Shown here in pieces: positions 30,427-39,536 of a stretch of DNA of 64,000 nt. Position 1 is the stretch's first letter. Every line of letters starts with the position of its first letter. Origin of the DNA: Rhizobium sp. Leaf262 (lineage in GTDB: Bacteria > Pseudomonadota > Alphaproteobacteria > Rhizobiales > Rhizobiaceae); the NCBI RefSeq assembly GCF_001422245.1, contig NZ_LMMM01000017.1, forward strand, positions 184,942-248,941, written 5' to 3'. Position numbers and translations under genes: made by a program. The notes below the pieces were generated by a model that saw only the letters and a list, made by a program, of their open reading frames with translations, was not told the origin of the DNA and ran no database searches.

Positions 30427-30735
30427 TCAGTTGAAGTTTGGCGACGAATTTATCTGCGTGTGATCGACTGGATCGCTGTCTGTCCTGTGCGGGTTTGGCA
30501 GTGGAGGGTTTCGGTGCACGGCGCCCGCTTCGATCAGGCCACCCAGTGCCTTCTGCATCAGATCGACAGCATTGGCGAAGGCTTCCACCGGCATGATGAT
30601 CCGCTGGCGAAAAACGGGAGACGGATTTCCATCGCCGTCCCGCACGGTGGCTGACAGGGACATGAGGTCTAGCCGTACAATCGAAGCCGTCACGGTAATC
30701 TCGCCGATTCCATCGCAATATAGTTCGTCGGTCAT
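30427..30735 (-). CDS. Small conserved-looking protein in type I secretion operon
   Basis: A 102-residue protein of unknown family, starting MTDELYCDGIGEITVTASIV. The first 70 residues read as a compact beta-strand/helix domain, with VFRQRIIMPVEAFANAVDLM before a helix. The last 30 are Pro/His/Asn-rich and probably disordered. ATG 30735 has GGAG six bases upstream; the frame can be extended to 30792 but only by overlapping the GTPase gene. It lies between the GTPase and the ABC exporter. A secretion-accessory or chaperone role is possible but unsupported by any motif. Confidence 0.65.
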   Translation of the reverse strand: MTDELYCDGIGEITVTASIVRLDLMSLSATVRDGDGNPSPVFRQRIIMPVEAFANAVDLMQKALGGLIEAGAVHRNPPLPNPHRTDSDPVDHTQINSSPNFN

Positions 30736-30764
30736 TCCAGTCTCCACTGCGTAAGAGAAGTCAT

Positions 30765-31979
30765 CTAGTGAGGTGCATCGGCGTGTTGCCATGAGGGGAG
30801 TGGATCAGGCAGATCTTGCCAGCGGTCAGGTTCAAAGCAATCCTCCGAGCCGATGAGACAGGCGTCGAGTTTCAGCCGGATTTCATTTTCGGGGAGGTCT
30901 ACTCCGATGAAAACAATCTCCTGCCTACGGTCACCCCATGTCCCGCTCCAGGATCGCTGAAGCATTTCATGAAATTGTGGGTAGGCAGGCCAATGGGCCT
31001 TCGGCGCCGCCGCCCACCACATGCCCTTTGTTTCAGTGCGGCGCTGTGTGCCTGCGATAGACAGAAGTCCTATCCAGTCTGGGCGCGTGGCCACCCAGAA
31101 GTAGCCCTTGGCACGCAGAAGACCTGCCCATTCGGCCTGTAGGAAGGCCGAAATCTTGGACGGGTCGAATGGACGGCGTGCCCTGTAGACGAAACTTGCG
31201 ATTCCGAATTCTATCGTTTCCGGGAGGTGGTCTTGCCAGCCAAACAACTCTTTGTGCCAGAGAGGATGGCGCGCCGCCTTAACCTCGTTGAACAGCCCGG
31301 TGTTCAAAATCGCAGCAAGCGGGATGTCTCCGAAGTCAGCTTCGATGATGCGCGCGTCCGGGTTGAGCGCTGCAATGACCAGTCTGATGGCGTGGCGGGT
31401 CCGCGTATCCACGTCTGAAATCTTGTTGATCACCACAACGTCGCAGAACTCGATCTGCTCGACCAACAGGTCGATCAGCGTCCGGGCATCGGTCCCGTCG
31501 CGCGCGGCTCCCCGGTCGCTGAGTAGATCACCGCTGGAGTAGTCTGCGAGAAGGTTCTTCGCATCCACGAGGGTTACGACCGTGTCCAGCCTTGCGACGT
31601 CGCTGAGGGCGGCACCCGTGGCGTCTCTAAAAGAAAAGGTGGCCGCAATCGGCAAAGGTTCGGCAATACCCGTGCCTTCAATCAAAAGATAGTCGAAGCG
31701 ACCTTCGCGAGCGAGCCTGCGAACTTCGCTGAGCAGGTCATCGCGAAGGGTACAGCAAATGCAGCCGTTGGTGAGTTCAACCAGCGTCTCTTCCGTATTG
31801 GACAGGCTGCCGCCGCCATCACGGATAAGATTGGCGTCTATGTTGATCGCGCCCATGTCGTTGACGATTACAGCGACCCGCAGACCTTCACGGTTTCGAA
31901 GGATATGGTTGAGTACCGTCGTCTTTCCGGAGCCAAGGAACCCCGTAAGCACCGTCACTGGCAACCGTTCAGGAAACAT
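30765..31979 (-). CDS. COG0523/CobW-like metal-chaperone GTPase
   Basis: A 404-residue G3E-family P-loop GTPase. It has Walker [10 protein letters not shown] (13-21), [12 protein letters not shown], the metal-binding CxCC motif [11 protein letters not shown] (Cys 73, 75, 76), the IEGTGIAEP switch and the NKIS nucleotide-specificity motif. The C-terminal CobW_C domain begins near residue 255. Such proteins (ZNG1/YciC/CobW relatives) deliver zinc, cobalt or other metals to client enzymes. Only 15 bases separate it from the large formamidase-like gene, hinting that the client could be a metal-dependent enzyme encoded nearby (inference). Confidence 0.92.
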   Translation of the reverse strand: MFPERLPVTVLTGFLGSGKTTVLNHILRNREGLRVAVIVNDMGAINIDANLIRDGGGSLSNTEETLVELTNGCICCTLRDDLLSEVRRLAREGRFDYLLIEGTGIAEPLPIAATFSFRDATGAALSDVARLDTVVTLVDAKNLLADYSSGDLLSDRGAARDGTDARTLIDLLVEQIEFCDVVVINKISDVDTRTRHAIRLVIAALNPDARIIEADFGDIPLAAILNTGLFNEVKAARHPLWHKELFGWQDHLPETIEFGIASFVYRARRPFDPSKISAFLQAEWAGLLRAKGYFWVATRPDWIGLLSIAGTQRRTETKGMWWAAAPKAHWPAYPQFHEMLQRSWSGTWGDRRQEIVFIGVDLPENEIRLKLDACLIGSEDCFEPDRWQDLPDPLPSWQHADAPH

Positions 31980-31994
31980 GGTGACCTCTTTTCG

Positions 31995-34900
31995 CTAAGC
32001 GGCAAGCTGTGGGCGGAATGCGATATCCACGTAGTAGTTCGTGCTGCTGAAGGTGCTTGTCGGGAAGAGCCCGCTCGAACCGTAGGCGTAGACCCCGTTA
32101 CCGCCGCTCAATGCGGAGGATTTGGCATGCAGACTTCCGTTGTCGACAGAACTGAGGAAAAAGTTGCTCGTCGCGGAGTAGTTGCCGTTTGTGCTGTAGG
32201 AAACGACATAGGACGTGTTTGCCGATATCGCCACGTCCGTCGACAGATTGGCTGTTTGCCAGCCACTGCCGCTTTCGTTGGTGAAGCTGGCGCTGGCAAG
32301 CAAAGTGCCTGTCGAAGACCATAGATATCCCGTGTGCGGACCGACGTTGTCACTGCCCTTGTAGAACCGGATACCGGATATCCAACCGGCCGTATCTGCC
32401 GAAAATTTCATTCCAAGATTGACTGGCGAGGTGTCAGCCACGGACGTAATCGAGGGAGTTGTGCTGGGTAAGAAGAGGTTGGAGATGTTGCCTTTCTGCG
32501 CCACTGTCAATGAAACCTGCGCTGAGGCCGTTCCGCCGTGCCCATCTGAAACTGCATAGGAAAACCCCGCAGCGCCTGAAAAGCCTGCATTGGCAGTGAA
32601 GGTCACGGTGTTCAAACTGGCGTCGAATGTGGCTATGCCGTTGGTCGCATTGCTGACTGATGTAACAGCGATGGTATCGTCATCGGGATCGTTGTCATTG
32701 GCGATCAAGCTAGAAGCTGAGATCGTAAGGGGCGACGCGGCGACAGCCAGAAAGCCGCTGTCGGATACCGCGACCGGTGCCCTGTTCTGCGAGGCATTCT
32801 GGTAAAGGACGTCCACCCAATAATTGGTCGAGTTGTAGGTAGCCGTCGGAAACAGCGATGACGCCCCGTATGCATAGACACCGTTCCCGGCAGCTGTGGC
32901 GCTGGATGGTGCAGTCAGTACACCGTTGGAATGGCTTGTAGAGAAATAGTTCGCTGTCGCAGAATAGTTGCCATTTGAGTGATAGCTGGCAACATATGTC
33001 GAGCCTGCTGAGATACTGACCGGCTGGGTGAAAGTGGCGGTTTGCCACCCGCTAGCTGTTTCTGCCGTAAATGTCAGCGTGCCAAGAAGCGTGCCTGTAC
33101 TGGACCATAGAGACCCGGTGTGCGTGCCGGTGTCCTGAGCGCTCTTATAGTAGCGCAGCCCGCTGATTTCGCCTCTTGTCGAGGTCGTGAACTTCATTCC
33201 AAGTTCGACCGAGCCGGGATCAATCACGCTGGATGCGGGAGGGGTGTCCAGCGCCGTGAACACGCCCGTAGCCGTGGATGGGGGAGCGACCGTCATCGAA
33301 ACACTTGCAGAAGAGGTGCCGCCGCGTCCATCCGATATCGTGTAGGAAAAGCTTGCCGCGCCCTGATAACCTGCGGTCGGAGTGAAGTTTAATGTCTGCG
33401 ACTGTGCATTGAAGACGACGGCGCCGTTGGTTGCGCCATTTGCAGCGATGACCGAAAGTGCATCGTCGTCAGGGTCGGTATCGTTCGCAAGCACGAATGC
33501 CGCCGGGATCGCCATCATCGTGTTCTGAACGATGGAAATGCCGCTGTCATTGTGCGCAACCGGTACCGCATTGGTCGTCGATGGTTCGAACGCCACGTCG
33601 ACCCAGTAGTTGGCGCCATTATAACTTTTGTCGGGAAACAGACTGGCGGAGGTTCCATATGCATACACGCCTGCCTCCGCAGACGCGCGCAGAACGCCGT
33701 TTGCATAGGAAGACGTGAAATATCCATCGGTCGAAGAATAGTAACCGCCGCTGTGATAGGAAGCGACATAGGTCACGCCAGCCGAAATCTGAACGGGGTT
33801 GGCGAACGTCACTGTCTGCCAACCGCTGATCGATTCGTTGGTGGACACAGCGGTTGCAAGACGTGTCCCGTCGGCCGACCAAAGGCTGACATTGTGATCT
33901 CCGATGTTGTATTGGCCCTTGTAGAAGCGGATAGAAGTCACAAAACCCGCAGTGGTTGTCTGGAAACGTGTGCCCAATTCTACGCTTTCCCGGTCGAGGG
34001 TCGTCGCGGTGACCGGAACTGCCGACCTTGTCCACAGGCCAGAAGTCGATGGCAGGACGACGTTCACCTGCTTGCCGGTCGAAGGCGTTTCGAGATTGAC
34101 GCTGTCATCGACCGCGCGTGACAAGATCGTATAGCTGCCGCTGGCTTGCACCACCCAGTTGAAGCTCCAGTTCTCGCGTCCGGTCGCCTTGAACCAACGC
34201 TGGCCGCCGTCCGTGGAGACCTCCACGCCGGCGATGATTCCGCCGCCGAGATCCCGTGCCGTTCCGGTGATCGATACATGTTGGCCCTCGACGAAGCTGC
34301 TTCCCAGACCGGGAGTGATGGTCGATGTCGGCTTGATGTGATCGGGAGATGCCGTCGCCAGAACCAGGCTTACATCCAGTGTCGTGGGCTGTATTCCCAT
34401 GTCCGCGAACATGTTGATCATGGCCTGCTGGACATTCGGATCGGCGGGCGTCGCTGCGCCCTCATGGGCAGTACTCAAACCCCATGACCAGAAGACGGTG
34501 CCGGCCCCGAATACGAGTGCGCCGCTCTCGGCGCGATACATGGTGAGGCTATGGTTCGCCACGGCAGCGCCCACGCTTGTGCCATAGTCGCGCAGATAGG
34601 TATCGACCGAGATGCTAGAAAGCGAGAGATTGATCAGGCCATCCGGGCGAAAACCGTTCTCGACATCGGAATCCCATTCATAGCCCAAAAGATTTTCTGT
34701 CAGCTGGTAGGTCTGGCCAGGGGCAAGTTCCGCAACGTCGGTGTTGCGCCAGAACCGGAGATTCGAGTAGTCGTAAGGTATGGAGATGGCATCCTGGCGG
34801 TAGCTGTCGACCGTGAACATCGTCCCTGTCAGAGAATTTTCAGGCTCTTGCCCGATATCTGCATAACGTGGGTCACGCCAGGTACCCGTGTTGATTGTAC

Positions 34901-35933
34901 TTGGATCTACGCTGGTTCCCCAGGTTTCCTTGTAACAGACCATCGTACGGTAGGCTGTGCCGTTGCCGTCGATGCTGTTCTCCCAGCGCACCTTCCAGTA
35001 GCATTCGTTACCGCTCCAGAAAGCCAGATTGACCCCTGCATCGCGGGCGGCCTCGACATTGTTTCGTTGTTCTGCAGACCAGTACTCGTCGTGACCGACC
35101 GACAGGAACGCCTGATGATTGAGAAGCTGGCTGCCGCTTCGCGCAGAGTCCACACCGGAAATATACGAGACGTCATAGCCATTCTGCTCAAGCCACTGGA
35201 TGGCCGAACTTTCGGCTCCGAAAATGAAGTCGTGTGTACCGCCGATGGGGCTGGTGTTGGTGATGATGGGTCGATTGTAGCTGACGGCGGACGCGCGACC
35301 GATGGCGGTCAGACCGCAACTGCAATTTGGCGGCATGTAGCCGATCATATCGGCTGGATCTACGGGAACCTGACCGTAATAGAGGCTAGCTCCGCCCCAC
35401 GTATTATAGGCCTGCCATGTCGTATCGGAGGTCTGGAACACAATGTCGCTGGCAGCGGCGTCATCGCGCACGATGAAAGGCACGATGCTTTCGCCACTTA
35501 TGCCGTCTTCGCGGACGAGCTTGGCGAAGTAGACACCCGACACGGCGTCCGAGGGTATTGCCCAGCTCGCCGAAACAGACCAATTGCCGCAATCGATCAG
35601 CCCTAGCGACATGTCGACGATTGGATGTGGCTGTATCTGTGCGGTCGTCAGGCTCTGTTCGATTGTGGCTACCTTTCGGGCGCCATCGCCATCGTAATAA
35701 CCCATGCGGTAGATGTCTAACCGGTAGTGGGTGCTGTCGGTCGCTATCTTGAAATCAATCGTCTGCCCTATATTTCGGCTGATGTCCGTGGCGAAGCCTT
35801 GAATGTTGCCCGTACCGTCACCGGTTATGCCCCATTCGCTCTCCGGGTTGCCCTGCTTCAGGTTTTCGACTGCGATCTTGGTGAGTGGCAAGGCAGACGC
35901 TGTAGTTGGCTGATCAGATGGCGAAATGGTCAC
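31995..35933 (-). CDS. Giant formamidase-like, DUF4082/cadherin-like repeat protein, likely type I secreted
   Basis: A 1312-residue mosaic protein. Residues 1 to about 515 resemble the C-terminal region of the N,N-dimethylformamidase large subunit (GHDEYWSAEQ near 280-289, AFWSGNECYWKVRWE). An Ig-like domain follows (about 520-628). Then come DUF4082 (633-785), a cadherin-like domain (790-885), DUF4082 (892-1045), a second cadherin-like domain (1050-1145) and DUF4082 (1152-1308). No N-terminal signal peptide and no RTX nonapeptides are seen. The type I secretion genes downstream in the same operon suggest C-terminal-signal export. GTG 35933 follows AAAGGATAA. It is likely a surface or matrix-bound enzyme; activity is unknown. 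Confidence 0.88.
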   Translation of the reverse strand: MTISPSDQPTTASALPLTKIAVENLKQGNPESEWGITGDGTGNIQGFATDISRNIGQTIDFKIATDSTHYRLDIYRMGYYDGDGARKVATIEQSLTTAQIQPHPIVDMSLGLIDCGNWSVSASWAIPSDAVSGVYFAKLVREDGISGESIVPFIVRDDAAASDIVFQTSDTTWQAYNTWGGASLYYGQVPVDPADMIGYMPPNCSCGLTAIGRASAVSYNRPIITNTSPIGGTHDFIFGAESSAIQWLEQNGYDVSYISGVDSARSGSQLLNHQAFLSVGHDEYWSAEQRNNVEAARDAGVNLAFWSGNECYWKVRWENSIDGNGTAYRTMVCYKETWGTSVDPSTINTGTWRDPRYADIGQEPENSLTGTMFTVDSYRQDAISIPYDYSNLRFWRNTDVAELAPGQTYQLTENLLGYEWDSDVENGFRPDGLINLSLSSISVDTYLRDYGTSVGAAVANHSLTMYRAESGALVFGAGTVFWSWGLSTAHEGAATPADPNVQQAMINMFADMGIQPTTLDVSLVLATASPDHIKPTSTITPGLGSSFVEGQHVSITGTARDLGGGIIAGVEVSTDGGQRWFKATGRENWSFNWVVQASGSYTILSRAVDDSVNLETPSTGKQVNVVLPSTSGLWTRSAVPVTATTLDRESVELGTRFQTTTAGFVTSIRFYKGQYNIGDHNVSLWSADGTRLATAVSTNESISGWQTVTFANPVQISAGVTYVASYHSGGYYSSTDGYFTSSYANGVLRASAEAGVYAYGTSASLFPDKSYNGANYWVDVAFEPSTTNAVPVAHNDSGISIVQNTMMAIPAAFVLANDTDPDDDALSVIAANGATNGAVVFNAQSQTLNFTPTAGYQGAASFSYTISDGRGGTSSASVSMTVAPPSTATGVFTALDTPPASSVIDPGSVELGMKFTTSTRGEISGLRYYKSAQDTGTHTGSLWSSTGTLLGTLTFTAETASGWQTATFTQPVSISAGSTYVASYHSNGNYSATANYFSTSHSNGVLTAPSSATAAGNGVYAYGASSLFPTATYNSTNYWVDVLYQNASQNRAPVAVSDSGFLAVAASPLTISASSLIANDNDPDDDTIAVTSVSNATNGIATFDASLNTVTFTANAGFSGAAGFSYAVSDGHGGTASAQVSLTVAQKGNISNLFLPSTTPSITSVADTSPVNLGMKFSADTAGWISGIRFYKGSDNVGPHTGYLWSSTGTLLASASFTNESGSGWQTANLSTDVAISANTSYVVSYSTNGNYSATSNFFLSSVDNGSLHAKSSALSGGNGVYAYGSSGLFPTSTFSSTNYYVDIAFRPQLAA
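32010..32480 (-). repeat. DUF4082 repeat 3
   Basis: Codes for residues 1152-1308, ending four residues before the C terminus, with PVNLGMKF, IRFYKGSDNVG, GYLWSSTGTLLA, SGWQTANL, YVVSYSTNGNYSAT and GVYAYGSSGLFPT. Close agreement with copy 2 suggests a recent internal duplication. Confidence 0.8.
32799..33260 (-). repeat. DUF4082 repeat 2
   Basis: Codes for residues 892-1045 of the giant protein with GSVELGMKF, LRYYKS, GSLWSSTGTLLG, SGWQTATF, YVASYHSNGNYSAT, GVYAYGASSLFPT and NYWVDVLY. It is separated from copies 1 and 3 by cadherin-like domains of about 95 residues. Confidence 0.8.
33579..34037 (-). repeat. DUF4082 repeat 1
   Basis: Codes for residues 633-785 of the giant protein. Its shared landmarks with the other two copies are ESVELGTRF, IRFYKG, VSLWSADGT, SGWQTVTF, YVASYHS, GVYAYG and YWVDVAF. 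Copy 1 is the most divergent. Confidence 0.8.
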
Positions 35934-36171
35934 CGCGTTATCCTTTCACGTTTTAAGGGGCCTGATGGTGGCATGACTATTTTAGTGATGCATTTCGCAG
36001 GCGAAACGCTTGCCGATAGAGCGTGTCTGAAGCCGAAGAGATCATCTTGCCGCATTTTTCGCGGGAATGGATCATAGCCTTTTGATGATGCCCTACTCCC
36101 GGCCTCAGCCAATGTAAGGGGTTGCGTCGGTGTGAGAAAACTTCACCGGGCATTTGCAAACGGTCAGCAGT
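35934..36171. other. Upstream region of type I secretion operon
   Basis: This 238-base gap lies between the wecC stop and the GTG start of the giant protein, both on the minus strand. It should hold the promoter of the secretion operon. No clear palindrome or -35/-10 pair was recognised, and no terminator for the wecC operon was seen. Confidence 0.4.
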
Positions 36172-37428
36172 TCAGTGCCACGCTCCCCTGGTGTCGTAGA
36201 CCACCTTGCCGCCAAGACGCGTGTGCTTGATTGTCTTAAATGCCTCATGCTCGACCAAGAGAACGACGATGTCGGCCCGCTCCACGGCTTGATGGGCGCT
36301 TTCGAGGTGCAGATTGGCGAAGTTACCCAAAAGTTTTGGCAGAGTGCTGACATATGGATCGGATACCAGGATGGACAGGTCTGGCATGGACTGAGCAATC
36401 AGACTGACGACTTCGATAGCGGGACTTTCTCTGATGTCATCGACATTCGCCTTGAACGTCAGCCCAAGGCAGGCGACCGTCGGCGATTTGAACCGCTTCG
36501 CCTTTTCGACAACCTGACCTGCGACATGGTGCGGTCTGTGATCATTGACTTCGCGGGCTGTGCGGATCAGCCGCGAAAGTTCGGGTGCCGCGGAGACGAT
36601 GAACCATGGATCGACCGGAATACAATGGCCCCCAACACCTGGTCCCGGATTTAGGACGTTGACCCGAGGATGTCTGTTGGCCAGGCGGATCACCTCCCAT
36701 ACATCGATGTGTAGAGACTCGCTGATCAGGGATATTTCGTTGGAGAACGCAATGTTGACGTCGCGGTAGGCGTTTTCGACCAGCTTTGCCATCTCGGCGC
36801 TCGCTGCGTCAGTCAGGAGGATTTCACCCTGTGCAAACAGCCGGTAGATGGACGCGGCCTTTTCTGCGCATTGTGGCGTCAGACCGCCGACGACGCGATC
36901 ATTCGTGATCATTTCAATCATGATGCGTCCGGGAAGGACGCGCTCGGGGCAGTGTGCAAAAAACAGGTCTGCCCGGTTTTCGCCATCGACGGGAGTCTTC
37001 AGGTCCGGCCTAAGGTCCGCGATCCACTTTCTAATGCGTTCCGTCGTGCCAGGAGGGCAGGTGGATTCCAGAATGACAATGTTTCCCGGCCTCAGCATCG
37101 GCGCGATTTGGCTGGCCGCTGCTTCCACACACGAAAGGTCAGCGGATTTATCGCTGTTGAAGGGTGTTGGCACGGCGATGATGAAGGCATCGGCTTCGGG
37201 CATTTCCGTGGTCGCGCTGAGACGTCCCATGGCAACCGCGCCGCTGACACCAACAGCGAGGTCCGGCTCGACAAAAGGTGCTTCACCGCGCGACAGCGCT
37301 GCGACTGTGGCGGGGTTGATATCGACCCCTATAACGTCGATGCCACGCGTTGCAATTGCCACGGCTGTGGGAAGCCCGATGTAGCCCATACCGACAATAG
37401 CCACCCGACCCTTGAATATCTCACTCAT
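36172..37428 (-). CDS. wecC: UDP-N-acetyl-D-mannosamine dehydrogenase
   Basis: A 418-residue UDP-sugar 6-dehydrogenase that oxidises UDP-ManNAc to UDP-ManNAcA. It has the NAD motif GMGYIGLPTAVAIATRG, ESTCPPGTTE, and the active-site GPGVGGHCIPVDPWFIV. In this last motif the PWFIV ending matches WecC better than the PFYL of UDP-GlcNAc dehydrogenases. GLTFKANVDDIRES marks the C-terminal UDP-binding domain. ATG 37428 overlaps the preceding wecG-like gene by eight bases. With wecB at 41668-42852 it provides ManNAcA for the exopolysaccharide. Confidence 0.93.
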   Translation of the reverse strand: MSEIFKGRVAIVGMGYIGLPTAVAIATRGIDVIGVDINPATVAALSRGEAPFVEPDLAVGVSGAVAMGRLSATTEMPEADAFIIAVPTPFNSDKSADLSCVEAAASQIAPMLRPGNIVILESTCPPGTTERIRKWIADLRPDLKTPVDGENRADLFFAHCPERVLPGRIMIEMITNDRVVGGLTPQCAEKAASIYRLFAQGEILLTDAASAEMAKLVENAYRDVNIAFSNEISLISESLHIDVWEVIRLANRHPRVNVLNPGPGVGGHCIPVDPWFIVSAAPELSRLIRTAREVNDHRPHHVAGQVVEKAKRFKSPTVACLGLTFKANVDDIRESPAIEVVSLIAQSMPDLSILVSDPYVSTLPKLLGNFANLHLESAHQAVERADIVVLLVEHEAFKTIKHTRLGGKVVYDTRGAWH

Positions 37429-38251
37429 CGACACCCCCGTGCGGCTGTGTGGTCGGTAACCGACGCGCAAGTCGCTCACCCGTACGTCGGACATGCGTGC
37501 TGAAAGCGCTGGATGGATGAAGCATCTCGACCAATGTAAGACCGATAAAGGCGAAGTTCGTTGTCAAATAACGCCAGGCTAGGCGCCGCGGCTCCTGCAA
37601 AAGTCGGTACGCCCATTCCATTCCGGCCCTTTGCCACGCAACAGGCGCCCTCGCTGTTAAACCTGCCATGATATCGAAAGAGCCGCCGACGCCGTGTAGG
37701 ACCGGCACATTAAGAGTGGAGCCGTAAGTCGCGAGAAAAATCTCTTTCTTTGGAGAGGTGATCCCTAGGAACAGCATATCGGCTTGTGATGACCGGATGT
37801 CCCCGGCGATCTTGCTGGCCTCGTCAGCCGAGTAGAAGCCGTGATGCCGATAAACGATCTTTAGGTTGAGGTATCGTTTCGACACGATAAGGTCGACTTC
37901 CTTGACCACTTCGGGCGTAGCTCCGAGCAAGGCAATCGAAAGCGAATGCCGATGAGCAAGTTGGAGAAGACGTTCGAAAACGTCTATTCCGGCAACGCGC
38001 TCGGGAAGTGGCCTGCGTAGCAGCCTGCTTGCCCAGACAACGGACTGACCGTCAGCTAGGAGAAGATCACACTCGATCATGGAGTCGCGGAGGATCTTGT
38101 TCTTGCGCAGCTTAACCACCTTTGCAGCGTTGAGAACGCCGAGCAGGAGGCGTTTACGTGTGGTCACGGCTGCGTGGCAACGATTGATCACATCGTCCAT
38201 GCGAACGGCATCAACGTGAAGGCCGAAAAGAAGTTGGCGTTTGGCAATCAT
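37421..38251 (-). CDS. WecG/TagA/CpsF-family glycosyltransferase
   Basis: A 276-residue GT26-family transferase. Diagnostic features are LNAAKVVKLRKN, LLLADGQSVVWASRLL, PERVAGIDVFERLL, ALLGATPEVV, ADMLFLGITSPKKEIFL and GVGGSFDIMAG. WecG of the enterobacterial common antigen transfers ManNAcA to a lipid-linked sugar, and the overlap with wecC makes the same donor likely here (inference). ATG 38251 is preceded by GGAGG; a longer open frame overlaps the neighbouring gene and is rejected. Cytosolic, membrane-associated. Confidence 0.9.
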   Translation of the reverse strand: MIAKRQLLFGLHVDAVRMDDVINRCHAAVTTRKRLLLGVLNAAKVVKLRKNKILRDSMIECDLLLADGQSVVWASRLLRRPLPERVAGIDVFERLLQLAHRHSLSIALLGATPEVVKEVDLIVSKRYLNLKIVYRHHGFYSADEASKIAGDIRSSQADMLFLGITSPKKEIFLATYGSTLNVPVLHGVGGSFDIMAGLTARAPVAWQRAGMEWAYRLLQEPRRLAWRYLTTNFAFIGLTLVEMLHPSSAFSTHVRRTGERLARRLPTTQPHGGVDE

Positions 38252-38252
38252 C

Positions 38253-39536
38253 TCATGTTCCTCCTGAATGTCCGGTGTTTTTTTCGGCATGTTTGCAAGA
38301 AAGCGCGGCGACGGTGCCTCCCGAAAGCCAAGCGTAGAGGAGCCAACCCAGTTCATAGGGTCGGCATTCGTAGTCGATTGCGCGGGGTGGAAAGATTGCA
38401 TCAAGCCCGGGAATTCGAAGTCCGGGCGATGCTGCGGTCGTAATCGCGGACAGCCATCTGACAGTCTTGCCTGGCTCCCGGCGGGCGACCTTCCGCCAGA
38501 TCACCCCGATTTCGCGATCTATGAGCGGCTCCGTCTGCTCGGGATGGTCCTCGAGCCAATCCAGTCCTTTGATGATGGCGTCAGAATGATCCTTGCCGCC
38601 GGCGTCCTTGAGATCCAGTAGAACCATAGGGGCCATACCATGCTGGTGGACGCTGTAGACGGGGTAGCCTTCAACCACTTGCCCATTGCGCGTGTCATAG
38701 TGCCACCACCATTGACCCGCCGGTCCCTGGAGTGCGCAAATCTTTTCGGCACAAGCTTCCGCAGCAGCAAGAGCTTGGCGGTCTCCCTTGGCCACGTGCA
38801 GCCTCGAAAGCGCCTGAATGGGATAGACTTGGTCGGCAAAGCAGCCGACATGTGCCCGAAATCGTCTGTTGGATTTCGCAGAGATCGTATGCGGGAAAAC
38901 GCCGTGGGATGACTGGCCCACCAATAGCCTCTTTGCAGCCAGCGAGACAACGTCTTGCGTGTCGCTATATCGTGCCGCTGCCAGACCTGCGGTAAGTGCC
39001 CATGCGCAGCTGACTGTTTCAATAGGTGCGTTTGACGCCAAATATTTGCCGAGAGTGTCGAATAGCCGCCAAGCGTAGAAGCCTCCAACCTCCGCTGCTG
39101 CCCAGGCGGCAAGCGTTATCGCTCCCAGATCATCGGACTTCTCAGCGCGCTCGACACAGAGGCGGGCCAGTTCGGAAGCCGTTTTGCCGCCGAGCGTTTT
39201 CATCTGAACAGCTTCCGGGACCAAGCCTATGCCGAGCGCTACTATTGCGGTGTAGCGCAGATTGTCGCCCTCGAGTTCAACTGTGGAAGGATGCCCCTTT
39301 GTATGGGCCCTCAATGTATGGCCGAAAGCGCCGTTCCGGTGCATTTGCGGCAGGCCTGTCAATGCGAGTGTGACAAGTTTATCGATCTTGTCCTGAGGGT
39401 GCAGAGCTGATGTCGAAAGCAACCTGCGCCTATCATGAGAACAAACGTCATCCTGCTCGTGATCCAAATGAACCGATAAGGTTGCGCCGTGGGAGACATC
39501 GTATCGATCTGGACTGAATTGTTGCTCGATCGGCAT
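38253..39536 (-). CDS. Unknown protein, possible all-helical carbohydrate-active fold
   Basis: A 427-residue protein I cannot place in a named family. It is rich in amphipathic helices with regularly spaced Trp, His and Tyr, such as GQWWWHYDTRNGQVVEGYP, VHQHGMAPMVLLDL and YECRPYELGWLLYAWL. That pattern resembles alpha/alpha-toroid glycoside hydrolases, lyases or epimerases. No signal peptide is seen. AGGAG precedes the ATG, and the gene abuts the wecG-like gene, so it is part of the wec operon. A role in trimming or modifying the polymer or its lipid-linked precursor is plausible; function is open. Confidence 0.7.
   Translation of the reverse strand: MPIEQQFSPDRYDVSHGATLSVHLDHEQDDVCSHDRRRLLSTSALHPQDKIDKLVTLALTGLPQMHRNGAFGHTLRAHTKGHPSTVELEGDNLRYTAIVALGIGLVPEAVQMKTLGGKTASELARLCVERAEKSDDLGAITLAAWAAAEVGGFYAWRLFDTLGKYLASNAPIETVSCAWALTAGLAAARYSDTQDVVSLAAKRLLVGQSSHGVFPHTISAKSNRRFRAHVGCFADQVYPIQALSRLHVAKGDRQALAAAEACAEKICALQGPAGQWWWHYDTRNGQVVEGYPVYSVHQHGMAPMVLLDLKDAGGKDHSDAIIKGLDWLEDHPEQTEPLIDREIGVIWRKVARREPGKTVRWLSAITTAASPGLRIPGLDAIFPPRAIDYECRPYELGWLLYAWLSGGTVAALSCKHAEKNTGHSGGT

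Noticed and set aside
34551..35606. 351-codon plus-strand frame opposite the giant protein
   Set aside because: Long, but antisense to a protein with clear domain structure; no motif or ribosome site.
31995..35933. RTX-type calcium-binding nonapeptides in the giant protein
   Set aside because: Looked for GGxGxDxxx repeats; only isolated Gly/Asp-rich turns and cadherin-like DxDPDDD motifs are present.
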